10,263 nt of DNA. Origin: Candidatus Aminicenantota bacterium (GTDB taxonomy: Bacteria; Acidobacteriota; Aminicenantia; UBA2199). Below the pieces are notes generated by a model. That model was not told the origin of the DNA and did not search any database. It worked only from the letters and a program-made list of their open reading frames with translations. The translations under genes and the position numbers were made by a program. The stretch is from positions 1,001,220 to 1,011,482 of the forward strand of contig CP070627.1 in the NCBI GenBank assembly GCA_020355945.1, given 5' to 3'. Of the stretch, positions 1 to 7,071 are shown in pieces; within the stretch, counting starts at the first letter, position 1; every line of letters begins with the position of its first letter.

Positions 1-1
1 G

Positions 2-673
2 GGTGCGATTGACGCGGCACATCAATGGCTGGACCAGGTGATTAACTCCAGTGCCAGGGACGTGATCGCTTTGTATCCGCTGCGGGAAGCAGTGCGTAAC
101 TCCAATCTCATCAATGAAATCGAACGTAAAGACGTTTACAAAACCCAAACCGGTCCGGTGGAAGAGGGTGAGGCAGTCTCAAGAGTGAGCACCTTCACCA
201 AGACTACTTACGATCCCATCACGAAAGGCCGGGAACAGATGTCCGAAGAGATGCTGAAACGGGCCGGTAAAGAAGCCTCTGAATACGGGGTAATTCTGAT
301 CGATGTGATTATCCGGCAAATCAAATACTCAGATGATATTACCCAAAATGTATACAGGCAGATGATTAAAGAGAGAAACCAAATTGCCCAGGCTTTCCGG
401 TCCGATGGCGAAGGTGAGAAAGCCATATGGCTGGGTAAAATGGAAAAAGAACTGCTTACCATCCGTTCCGGCGCTGAAAGACAGGCCAAAGAGATTAAAG
501 CCAAAGCCGACGCAGAAGCACTGGATATCCGCAACAAGGCCTACGGCCGGGACGCTGAATTTGCTGAATTCTGGATGGCCATGAAGGAGTACGAGAAACT
601 ACTTCCGAAAATGAAAAAAATCCTGGCTACGGATTTCGACTTCTTTAAATATATTTACAAGTACAAAAAATAG
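2..673 (+). CDS. hflC: HflC, FtsH protease modulator, C-terminal part
   Basis: This is the 3' part of a gene that enters from the left edge; the frame is open from base 2, and the GTG at 38 is an internal valine, not a start. HflC is an inner-membrane SPFH/prohibitin-family protein that forms a large cage with HflK around the FtsH protease and modulates membrane-protein quality control. The visible 223 residues hold the end of the SPFH domain (ALYPLREAVRNSN), a charged coiled-coil segment rich in Ala, Lys and Glu with GAERQAKEIKAKADAEA, and the HflC-type tail DAEFAEFWMAMKEYEKLLP followed by DFDFFKYIYKYKK. The N-terminal membrane anchor lies outside the window, where hflK would be expected just upstream. 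The gene ends in TAG at 671-673, and the next two in-frame stops (680, 734) are also TAG, notable in a genome that appears to decode amber as pyrrolysine. Family identity is firm. Confidence 0.93.
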   Translation, partial: GAIDAAHQWLDQVINSSARDVIALYPLREAVRNSNLINEIERKDVYKTQTGPVEEGEAVSRVSTFTKTTYDPITKGREQMSEEMLKRAGKEASEYGVILIDVIIRQIKYSDDITQNVYRQMIKERNQIAQAFRSDGEGEKAIWLGKMEKELLTIRSGAERQAKEIKAKADAEALDIRNKAYGRDAEFAEFWMAMKEYEKLLPKMKKILATDFDFFKYIYKYKK

Positions 674-732
674 GCACAATAGAAAACAGGTGAAGCGCAA
701 ACAAGAGCAAGAAACCCGGTAAATTTGTTATT

Positions 733-760
733 GTAGGGGCCGGGTTCCCCCGGTCCCTAC
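733..760. repeat. GC-rich palindrome between convergent genes, possible bidirectional terminator
   Basis: Twelve-base arms (733-744 and 749-760) starting GTAGGGG and ending TCCCTAC pair across a TTCC loop with only one G-T wobble, giving a very stable hairpin. It lies in the 126-base gap between hflC (+) and hisC (-), where a transcription end is needed for both strands. No clear T-tract follows on either side, so a classical intrinsic terminator is not proven. The GTAGGGG...CCCTAC form resembles short palindromic intergenic repeats that occur in many copies in some bacterial genomes, so a dispersed REP-like unit is an equal alternative. The rest of the gap shows no gene. Confidence 0.55.
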
Positions 761-799
761 GGGGTCGATATGTCTCACCAGGAAGTGAAGAGCTGTCTC

Positions 800-1906
800 T
801 TATATCTCCCCCAGGACCTTTCTCAATTTTTCAATAAAGAAATTATTATCCTCTGCAAGCCCCACTGTGACCCGCATGGCTTCGGGGACGCCAAAGGCAT
901 GAAGCGGTCGGATAATGACACCTTCTTTTAAAAGTCGTTGATTCAATTCCACGGTATCAACCCCGGGAAAGAAAAACAGGAAGTTGGTTTCCGTGGGAAT
1001 GACCTGTAAGCCTATTTCCTTCAAGTGGAAGAATAGTTTTTCTTTGTTTTTTGAATTGAGTGCGGCAGATTGATGTTTAAAATCGTCATTTTCAAGAGAG
1101 GCCATGGCCGCCGCCTGGGCGAGGCGTGTCACATTAAAGGGCGGTTTGACCCGGTTTAAATAGGAAATGGTTTCCCCGTGAGCTACTCCATACCCAACCC
1201 GCAAACCGGAAAGGGAATATATTTTTGAGAATGTCCGTAATACAATCACATTTTTTCTATTCACCGCTTCTGCAATCCCATCGGGATAGTCATCCGGGTT
1301 GCTTACATACTCCTGGTAGGCATTATCAAACACAATGATTTTATTCTCTGGCACCTTATGGATAAAGTCCATGACCTCCTGTTTGTTGACCATGGTGCCT
1401 GTGGGATTATTGGGATTGGCAATAAAAATAATTTTTGTTTTGTCATCCACCAGCCGGTAGATGGCATCCAGGTCATAGGTATGATCATCCCTCATGGGGG
1501 CCTCTATAAATGCGTTTTTTCCTCCTTTCTCGATGGCTGCAATTTTATACATTAAAAAGGTTTTTTCAGAGGTTAAAACGGTTTGGCCCGGATGCAAAAA
1601 CGTACTGACGATCATGCGGATGAGTTCAACGGAACCGGCGCTCACAATCACATTTTCAGCCGGGATGCCATTGTATTCCGCAATACGGTGCCTCAAATAA
1701 TAACTATCATTTTCCGGGTAAAAATTGAGATTGGGAATCTCGTTCTTAATGGCATCGGCCACATGTGGGGAAACCCCTGAAGGATTCTCATTGGATGCCA
1801 GCTTAACCACTCTTTCGAGATTGTACTCCCGCTGCAGTTCTTCAATAGGCTTCCCTGGTTTATAGGGTACCATATCCAATACGTTGGGATTAATCATATC
1901 TTTCAT
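800..1906 (-). CDS. hisC: Histidinol-phosphate aminotransferase
   Basis: This 368-residue cytosolic PLP enzyme transfers an amino group from glutamate to imidazole-acetol phosphate, giving histidinol phosphate in histidine biosynthesis. It belongs to the class I/II aminotransferase fold. Visible landmarks are KLASNENP (residues 35-42), the cofactor loop NPNNPTG (164-170), FDNAYQEY with Asp194 and Tyr197, and the Schiff-base lysine Lys228 in TFSKIYSLSGLRVGYG (225-240), with Arg236 as substrate-carboxylate ligand. The length is normal. The ATG at 1906 is supported by AAGGAG about seven bases upstream. It is last in the run protease-scpA-scpB-hisC, 76 bases behind scpB. Some HisC-family members act on aromatic amino acids, and the sequence alone does not exclude that; the histidinol-phosphatase at 7072-7887 makes the histidine role plausible, although other his genes are absent here. 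Confidence 0.9.
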   Translation of the reverse strand: MKDMINPNVLDMVPYKPGKPIEELQREYNLERVVKLASNENPSGVSPHVADAIKNEIPNLNFYPENDSYYLRHRIAEYNGIPAENVIVSAGSVELIRMIVSTFLHPGQTVLTSEKTFLMYKIAAIEKGGKNAFIEAPMRDDHTYDLDAIYRLVDDKTKIIFIANPNNPTGTMVNKQEVMDFIHKVPENKIIVFDNAYQEYVSNPDDYPDGIAEAVNRKNVIVLRTFSKIYSLSGLRVGYGVAHGETISYLNRVKPPFNVTRLAQAAAMASLENDDFKHQSAALNSKNKEKLFFHLKEIGLQVIPTETNFLFFFPGVDTVELNQRLLKEGVIIRPLHAFGVPEAMRVTVGLAEDNNFFIEKLRKVLGEI

Positions 1907-1982
1907 ATTTCACTCCTTAAATTTAGCCACCTTCCAGGTGTCCTGGGGTCGCTGCAACTGTTTTATTTTTCTTCATCGGGGT

Positions 1983-2606
1983 TTACTTGAAAAGGGACGG
2001 CTGTTCTCTTTCTTCGAACATCTCGGTTAACTCCTCCAGGGAGGGTAACTGTGACAGGTCATCTAATCCGAAATAGAGTAGAAATTCATTGGTGGTGGAA
2101 TAGAGGGCCGGATTCCCCGGGACTTTTTTGCGGCCGCTTATTTTAATTAATTTTTTTTGCAAAAGGTTTTTTATCGGGCCGATGGAATTAACTCCTCGTA
2201 AGTCCGAAATCTCGGCAAGGGTGACCGGCTGCCTGTAAGCAATGATTGACAGTGTCTCCAAAGAGGGTATGGTTAATCGGGATGATGTTTTTATTGTGAA
2301 AAAATCTTGCAGAAGCGGATGCATGATAGGTTTGGTAGCCAATTGCAAACCACCGCCCGTTCTCTTTAAAAAAATCCCCCGGCCATCTTCTCTATAATGT
2401 TCATCCATTTGGGATATAATTTTATCGAACTCCGATACATCGGAAATCTTTAAATAATTCATGATTTTTTCCGGTGCCATTGGCTCTTTGGAAACAAAGA
2501 GAATGGATTCGATAAAGGCCATTTTTCCCTTTGGGGTATTAAAGTCAACTTCGTTTTCTTGCCCGGTTTTTTTTGAGGTTATCGTGGTGGTGGATATCAC
2601 TTTCAT
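1983..2606 (-). CDS. scpB: Segregation and condensation protein B
   Basis: ScpB is the kite subunit of the SMC-ScpAB complex, which loops and condenses the chromosome and supports its segregation; it dimerises and binds ScpA. The 207-residue product shows the two winged-helix domains of the family: FIESILFVSKEPMAPEKI (about 31-48), DGRGIFLKRTGGGLQLATKP (about 73-92), then SIIAYRQPVTLAEISDLRGV (about 120-139) and KLIKISGRKKVPGNPALYST before the acidic-hydrophobic tail. The ATG shares four bases (ATGA) with the stop of scpA, indicating translational coupling. The first 28 residues, rich in Thr and Lys, precede where the family usually starts; Met29 (around 2522), preceded by AAGGG, is an alternative start. 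The gene ends in TAA. Confidence 0.92.
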   Translation of the reverse strand: MKVISTTTITSKKTGQENEVDFNTPKGKMAFIESILFVSKEPMAPEKIMNYLKISDVSEFDKIISQMDEHYREDGRGIFLKRTGGGLQLATKPIMHPLLQDFFTIKTSSRLTIPSLETLSIIAYRQPVTLAEISDLRGVNSIGPIKNLLQKKLIKISGRKKVPGNPALYSTTNEFLLYFGLDDLSQLPSLEELTEMFEEREQPSLFK

Positions 2607-3364
2607 TGAATCGGCTCTTTTTCATTTTCATCGTTATTGGTTTTCCATATGGAGATGGTGTCGAATAATCGCTTTTGAATTCCAATAATGACACGCTGCT
2701 TAATCATTTCCAGTATGGTAAAAAAGGAAACTAAGATTTCCTCGATGGAATCCAACCGTTCAATATACTGGTTAAAATTTAAGTAACCCTCGGTTTCCAA
2801 AAGCTCTAAGATTTCCTTCCATTTTTTTTCAACGGAATAATTTTTGGAATCGATGTATAGAAAATCTTCTTTCTCTTTTCTTTTGACCAGGTGCAAGAAA
2901 ATTTCAGCCAGTTGGAAGGAGGTGACTTCTTCCAGTTTAAACTCTTTGGTTTCAAAATTTTCAATTACCTCTTCTCGTTTCCACAGCAGCAGTTCCTGGC
3001 CTTCCAATTCTTTTAGCATCCTGGAGATTTTTTGAATTTTTTCATGCTCCATCAGGGTATGGACCAGTTTTTGTTCCGGGGATTCTTCGTCTTCCAGTAT
3101 ATCGGGTTTAGGCAGCAGGGAACGGGATTTTATATAGATCAAGGTAGAGGCGGTCATTAAAAAATCACCCTCCCGCGATGGGTTGATTCGACGCCTATCT
3201 TCAAGATAATAAAGGTATTCGGAAGTAATTTCCGATATTTTTATATCCAATATGTCCATCTTATTTTTCTTGATCAGGTGCAGCAGCAGATCGAGGGGAC
3301 CTTCAAAAACTTCCGTATGAACGTTAAAGGTATATTCTTCCGGGTCCATTTGTTTTACCGTCAA
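2603..3364 (-). CDS. scpA: Segregation and condensation protein A
   Basis: ScpA is the kleisin that bridges the two SMC heads in the bacterial condensin complex and recruits ScpB. The hallmark N-terminal block FEGPLDLLLHLIKKNKMDIL (about residues 20-39) is followed by DIKISEITSEYLYYL and the helix FLMTASTLIYIKSRSLLP. The charged middle and the C-terminal winged-helix region that contacts the other SMC head follow. The length of about 253 residues is typical. The start is uncertain: a TTG at 3364 has GGAG four bases upstream, while the ATG at 3349 (MDPEEYTF) is a better codon but has no clear Shine-Dalgarno at normal distance. The gene lies 26 bases behind the M50 protease, a pairing common in bacteria, and overlaps scpB by ATGA. 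Confidence 0.92.
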   Translation of the reverse strand: MTVKQMDPEEYTFNVHTEVFEGPLDLLLHLIKKNKMDILDIKISEITSEYLYYLEDRRRINPSREGDFLMTASTLIYIKSRSLLPKPDILEDEESPEQKLVHTLMEHEKIQKISRMLKELEGQELLLWKREEVIENFETKEFKLEEVTSFQLAEIFLHLVKRKEKEDFLYIDSKNYSVEKKWKEILELLETEGYLNFNQYIERLDSIEEILVSFFTILEMIKQRVIIGIQKRLFDTISIWKTNNDENEKEPIQ

Positions 3365-3390
3365 TCAACTCCATTTATTATTGTCATCAA

Positions 3391-4032
3391 TTATCCTCTA
3401 AGTATATTGAGTACAAATGATATGATGGGATTGGCAATAACATCAAGAACTCCGATATAAATAATGATGAGCAGTATAATAAAGCCAAAGGGCTTGATTT
3501 TTTGATAGTTATATAACGCTTCACCTTTAAGTACTCCTTCAATGATTCCACTTCCGTCCAGTGGAGGAATAGGGATTAGATTAAAAATGGCAAGGTAAAT
3601 GTTAATGACGATAAAGAAGAAGAAGATGAACAGCAAAATATCACTTCCGCTTCCTGCACCTCCTCCAAAGACCCCGATATTTTTTAATATTAAGAAAAGA
3701 ACAATTCCTCCAATAGCTGTAATAATATTCGAACCAGGGCCAGCGGCAGAGATAAAAATATTTGCTCGTTTTGGGTCCCGCAGGTTATAGGGATTCACCA
3801 TGACGGGTTTGGCCCATCCAAATACCGGGGCCCCGGCAATGGCCAACACCAGTGGAAATATAATGGTACCAATGAGATCGATATGGGGGATGGGATTCAA
3901 GGTAATACGTCCCTGGTTTTTGGCGGTGGGATCGCCAAATTTGTTGGCCATCCAGGCATGAGCAGACTCATGGATGGATATGGCAAATAGTATAACACCA
4001 AACTGAATAATTATCATTAATATTTTTTGCAT
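3391..4032 (-). CDS. M50 site-2-protease-type membrane metalloprotease
   Basis: This is a polytopic inner-membrane zinc protease of the M50 family (YwhC-like subgroup), predicted to cut substrates within the membrane. The zinc motif HESAH is at residues 21-25 inside the first hydrophobic segment, and the second conserved motif NLIPIPPLDG (151-160, Asp159) provides the third zinc ligand. Other family blocks are GRITLNPIPHIDLIGT (41-56), FGWAKPV and AAGPGSN (96-102). I count about five hydrophobic segments in 213 residues, a normal length for this PDZ-less subgroup. The natural substrate is not known from sequence. It sits directly upstream of scpA and probably heads that operon. The upstream promoter lies so close to the ATG that the mRNA may be leaderless, and no Shine-Dalgarno is visible. 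Confidence 0.9.
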   Translation of the reverse strand: MQKILMIIIQFGVILFAISIHESAHAWMANKFGDPTAKNQGRITLNPIPHIDLIGTIIFPLVLAIAGAPVFGWAKPVMVNPYNLRDPKRANIFISAAGPGSNIITAIGGIVLFLILKNIGVFGGGAGSGSDILLFIFFFFIVINIYLAIFNLIPIPPLDGSGIIEGVLKGEALYNYQKIKPFGFIILLIIIYIGVLDVIANPIISFVLNILRG

Positions 4033-4038
4033 ATAATG

Positions 4039-4067
4039 AAAATATCATAAATAAGTTTGTGAGTCAA
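4039..4067 (-). promoter_or_regulatory. Sigma-70-type promoter before the M50 protease
   Basis: On the - strand TTGACT (4062-4067) and TATTTT (4039-4044) are separated by 17 bases. Only six bases lie between the -10 box and the ATG at 4032, so transcription would start at or very near the start codon. The predicted transcript would carry protease-scpA-scpB-hisC. This is a match by eye to the consensus, not an experimental start. Confidence 0.5.
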
Positions 4068-4151
4068 CCATGATTGTATCTTAAAATTGCCTTTTGCGAT
4101 ATTAGGCTTTTTACTTCAATTGAAAATGGCTGGTGTTGCTAACTGTTCCTA

Positions 4152-4889
4152 CTATCTCCAATATTCCAAAGTCAGCCGTTTGCCATCGTATTTGGTATAG
4201 GTAAATTGCGTCATCCAATCCCCGCAGCAGACAAAGGTTTTTCCGCTTGGGCGGTCTTCCTTTATGATGGGATAGTGAAGATGTCCCAATATCACATAAT
4301 CAAAACCATGGTGGAATTTTTTTTGGGCAAACCGATAGTATTCTTCTGCCCATGCGGCTTTATCGATATTGACCAGTTGTCGGCTGGATTTGGATGCCCA
4401 GCGGGCCATTTGCATGCCCAGGTCCGGGGAGATAAAGGTTTTATACAGGAATATGGATACGGGGCTGCGGATAATTTTTTTTAATAGACGGTATCCTCTA
4501 TCCTTTTTGGCATAGCCATCCCCATGAGCCACAAAAAAACGTTTCTTATCCTTCTCAAACTCACAGCTTTCATTAAAACACCTGAGACCGATTTCCTTTT
4601 GCAAGTAACTGCCCGTATAAAAGTCATGGTTCCCGGTGAGAAAGTTGACGTTTATTCCTGATTCTACCAGTTTTCTCAATTGGTAGAGGATGGGAAACCA
4701 ATATTTAGGAATCACGTGATACCATTCAAACCAGAAATCAAATAAATCCCCCAATAGATAAAGTTCTTTTGCTTCTCCAGCGGTCATTATATATTCCAGG
4801 AATCCCAGGAGTTTTTTCCGTTTTTCTTTTTCAATTTCATCTTCTTTCAGTGACAGATGAGCATCAGAGATAAAGTAAATATTTTTCAT
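4152..4889 (-). CDS. lpxH: UDP-2,3-diacylglucosamine diphosphatase
   Basis: LpxH hydrolyses UDP-2,3-diacylglucosamine to lipid X and UMP, the fourth step of lipid A synthesis, at the cytosolic face of the inner membrane. The 245-residue protein has the calcineurin-like metallophosphoesterase signatures in order: SDAH (8-11), GDLFDFW (47-53), GNHDFY (86-91), HGDGY (122-126) and GHLHYP (202-207), which supply the two-metal site. GDLFDFWFEW and the long insertion before GHLH are typical of LpxH/YbbF-type members rather than general phosphodiesterases. The ATG at 4889 has AGGAG ten bases upstream and a good promoter. The gene ends in tandem TAG TAG, which would be read if amber were fully suppressed. 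Its presence implies lipopolysaccharide and an outer membrane. Confidence 0.9.
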   Translation of the reverse strand: MKNIYFISDAHLSLKEDEIEKEKRKKLLGFLEYIMTAGEAKELYLLGDLFDFWFEWYHVIPKYWFPILYQLRKLVESGINVNFLTGNHDFYTGSYLQKEIGLRCFNESCEFEKDKKRFFVAHGDGYAKKDRGYRLLKKIIRSPVSIFLYKTFISPDLGMQMARWASKSSRQLVNIDKAAWAEEYYRFAQKKFHHGFDYVILGHLHYPIIKEDRPSGKTFVCCGDWMTQFTYTKYDGKRLTLEYWR

Positions 4890-4916
4890 GAGTTCTTGAC
4901 TCCTGTTCTTTTAGAA

Positions 4917-4945
4917 AGTATACAAAAGAATTGTTTTTTTATCAA
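4917..4945 (-). promoter_or_regulatory. Sigma-70-type promoter of lpxH
   Basis: On the - strand TTGATA (4940-4945) and TATACT (4917-4922) are spaced by 17 bases, one of the closest consensus matches in the window. The start would lie near 4910, giving a leader of about 20 bases containing the AGGAG at 4900-4904. The remainder of the 151-base gap up to natB holds only a short 5-bp hairpin (4998-5010) and a purine-rich - strand run, with no convincing terminator or gene. Confidence 0.6.
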
Positions 4946-5040
4946 GATGTGATTGCTTAACGACTTTTCCCGCCCCCCGCCAATGCCTCCAAAACAGGGC
5001 TATATTAGCCTTCTATTGCCCCTTTTTCCCTTTTTCCTAC

Positions 5041-6237
5041 TCAGATGCCCCGGAAAATCACCTCTTCCCGTTTAAACCATTGGGCACAGAAAACCAGGCT
5101 CAACGCGGCAAGAACAAACAAGGAGGCGTAAACTTCCATCAGCAGCCCGGTTTTGATGGTGCCGGAAATGATTTCTTTTGTGGCCAGGGAAACATTTAAC
5201 ACCGGGACCAACGCCGTGGTGGCATTTAATTTAATACCGGGAAAAAGCCCGATGAAAACAGGAATAATAACTAAAATGTTCATCGGCGTCATGATACTTT
5301 GCGCCTCTTTAAAGGACCGGGCAAAAATGGAGATGGAAAGCAGAACCGCTGCAAAAAATACACACAAAGGCCCCAAAAGGGAAAATAACAGCCCGATGGA
5401 TTTGAATTCCACGATCCGAAGGATGCCTTGCAATGCCCCTGCGGGCAATCCTTTTGCTTGTTGTATCGCCAGGTACAATGCCAGCATAGAGATGAGCGCA
5501 CTGATGATGCCCGTGCAGGTGATGACGAAAAATTTTCCCAATACGATCTGCATACGACTGGCCGGGGAAGTTAACAGGGTCTCAATGGTGGCCCGCTCTT
5601 TTTCTCCTGCCCCCAGATCAATGGCCGGATACATGGCACCAAGAAAACAAAAAAGGACAAAAAAGTAAGGCAAAAGACCGCCAATGACTTCTCCTACTTT
5701 CTCTTTCTGGGTGGAAAGGTCCTTTTCATTGATCTTTAAGGGTTCCACAAAGGAATGATCCAGGCTTAAGGACTCCAGGCGAAAAGCCAACAACTCTTGT
5801 TTGTACTCTTTTAACGCATTGGTAATGCGTCTTTTGGCAATATTATTTTCACTGGAAGCCTTGAAATATATATCCACGCTGCCGCTTTTTCTCTCTTCTA
5901 CCTTTTGATCAAAATCCTCCTCGAATACAATGGCAAAATCCAATTTTTCTTCCTGGATCAGGCCATTGATTTTATCGGCGTCCAGGTTTTCTTTTATGAT
6001 TATATTTTTTTGTTTCTCCAGGATTTTCCGAAAGGTTTCTACATTTTCTTTTTTAATGAGTGCGACGTTTAAAGATTTTTCTTCGGCCTTCCGGGTCTGT
6101 GACGTGCTGAGGGTAATGGAAAGATTTATAAAGATGAAAATCAGGAACATAGGCAGCACCCCCATCATAATAATGGTTCGCCGGTCCCGGAGAATATCTT
6201 TGAATTCCTTTTTAAAGATAATCACTATTTTTTTCAT
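5041..6237 (-). CDS. natB: NatB-type ABC-2 exporter permease
   Basis: This is the membrane subunit of an ABC-2-type exporter of the NatAB group, which extrudes sodium in Bacillus; the substrate here is not shown. In 398 residues there is a cytosolic amphipathic start (KKEFKDILRDRR, 9-20), one membrane helix (about 22-42) and a large polar extracytoplasmic domain (about 43-180). A cluster of about five helices follows (roughly 183-205, 230-258, 282-306, 318-335, 366-385). The family coupling segment GEKERATIETLLTSP (211-225) is clear. The first helix, large loop and C-terminal helix bundle match NatB/YhaP-like permeases. The ATG overlaps the stop of natA by ATGA, so the two are translationally coupled. 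The gene ends in TGA. Confidence 0.88.
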   Translation of the reverse strand: MKKIVIIFKKEFKDILRDRRTIIMMGVLPMFLIFIFINLSITLSTSQTRKAEEKSLNVALIKKENVETFRKILEKQKNIIIKENLDADKINGLIQEEKLDFAIVFEEDFDQKVEERKSGSVDIYFKASSENNIAKRRITNALKEYKQELLAFRLESLSLDHSFVEPLKINEKDLSTQKEKVGEVIGGLLPYFFVLFCFLGAMYPAIDLGAGEKERATIETLLTSPASRMQIVLGKFFVITCTGIISALISMLALYLAIQQAKGLPAGALQGILRIVEFKSIGLLFSLLGPLCVFFAAVLLSISIFARSFKEAQSIMTPMNILVIIPVFIGLFPGIKLNATTALVPVLNVSLATKEIISGTIKTGLLMEVYASLFVLAALSLVFCAQWFKREEVIFRGI

Positions 6238-7022
6238 GCTTCACCTCCCCCAATGCCTTCATCTCCCACGATGCGGATAAACTCATCTTCAATGGTTTTG
6301 GATTTCATTTGTTGGAAGAATTTTTCAAAGGTATCATTGAACAGCAATTTCCCTTTATGAATAATAGCCAGGTCATCGCTCAGCAGGCTGACCTCCCCCA
6401 TGATGTGAGTAGAAAAAATAACGGTTTTTCCCTCTTCCCGGCAATTGCGAATTAATTCAATGATATTTCGAGCGGTAATCACATCCAACCCCACAGTGGG
6501 TTCGTCAAAAATCACTACCTCCGGGTCATGGATCATGGTCCTGGCAATGGATGTTTTTTGTTTCATACCGGAAGACAATTTCCCTATCCTGCGATTGGCA
6601 AACTCATCGATACCCAGCAGTTTGAAAAGCTCCTTTTTTCTTTTTGTGAACTTCTCTTTATCCATGCCGTGCAAGTCTGCATAATATTTAACAATTTCAT
6701 TAGGGGTTAAGCGTTGGTACAATGCCGTAGACCCTGTAAGGAAACCGATCTTACCCCGCACTTTTTCCGGTTCTTTGACCGTATCGAAACCGGCGATGCG
6801 GGCAGTCCCGGATGTGGGTTTCAGCATGGTAGCCAGGATGCGAAGGGTGGTAGTTTTGCCTGCACCATTCGGCCCTAATAGGGTAAACACTCGACCGGGT
6901 TGGCAAGTAAAACTAACATCCGAAACCGCCATAATCGTATTAGCGGCGTCCTTGTTTTCCAATTCCTTTTTTTGCTCCCGTGATAATTTAAAACGTTTGT
7001 TCAAATGCTCTACAACGATCAT
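6234..7022 (-). CDS. natA: NatA-type ABC exporter ATPase
   Basis: This is the cytosolic ATPase subunit partnering the permease encoded immediately downstream. In 262 residues it has Walker A GPNGAGKTT (50-58), ABC signature LSSGMKQK (149-156), Walker B VVIFDEP (169-175) with Glu174, the D-loop GLD and switch His206 in STHIM. The segment where most ABC ATPases have a Q-loop glutamine reads IGFLTGSTALYQRLTPNE (92-109); GFLTG at this point is characteristic of NatA/CcmA-like exporters as I know the family. Residues 17-29 (EQKKELENKDAAN) form a small polar insertion in the first beta strand region, also usual in NatA. The ATG at 7022 has GGAG seven bases upstream, as part of four tandem copies. 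The gene is 49 bases downstream of the PHP phosphatase. Confidence 0.9.
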   Translation of the reverse strand: MIVVEHLNKRFKLSREQKKELENKDAANTIMAVSDVSFTCQPGRVFTLLGPNGAGKTTTLRILATMLKPTSGTARIAGFDTVKEPEKVRGKIGFLTGSTALYQRLTPNEIVKYYADLHGMDKEKFTKRKKELFKLLGIDEFANRRIGKLSSGMKQKTSIARTMIHDPEVVIFDEPTVGLDVITARNIIELIRNCREEGKTVIFSTHIMGEVSLLSDDLAIIHKGKLLFNDTFEKFFQQMKSKTIEDEFIRIVGDEGIGGGEA

Positions 7023-7029
7023 ATCACTT

Positions 7030-7057
7030 CTCCTTTCTCCTTTCTCCTTTCTCCTTT
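7030..7057 (-). repeat. Four tandem Shine-Dalgarno heptamers before natA
   Basis: Four perfect copies of a 7-base unit (AAAGGAG on the - strand; CTCCTTT on the + strand) stand immediately upstream of natA. The nearest GGAG is seven bases from the ATG, an ideal distance; the others are at 14, 21 and 28. Each unit is itself an anti-Shine-Dalgarno match. The tract could slip in copy number, or could act as a standby ribosome-loading site; its function is inferred only. Confidence 0.75.
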
Positions 7058-7071
7058 CTTACAAATTGTTA

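Noticed and set aside
1934..1946. CCAGG-TGT-CCTGG hairpin between scpB and hisC
   Set aside because: Five base pairs, no T-tract and hisC is probably co-transcribed; too weak to call a terminator or attenuator.
4998..5010. Terminator for the natAB transcript
   Set aside because: The stem is only five base pairs (GGCTA/TAGCC) with a three-base loop and no T-tract on the - strand.
5153..5668. A 171-codon open frame on the + strand opposite natB
   Set aside because: Low-complexity basic product, no family resemblance, completely within the well-supported permease gene.
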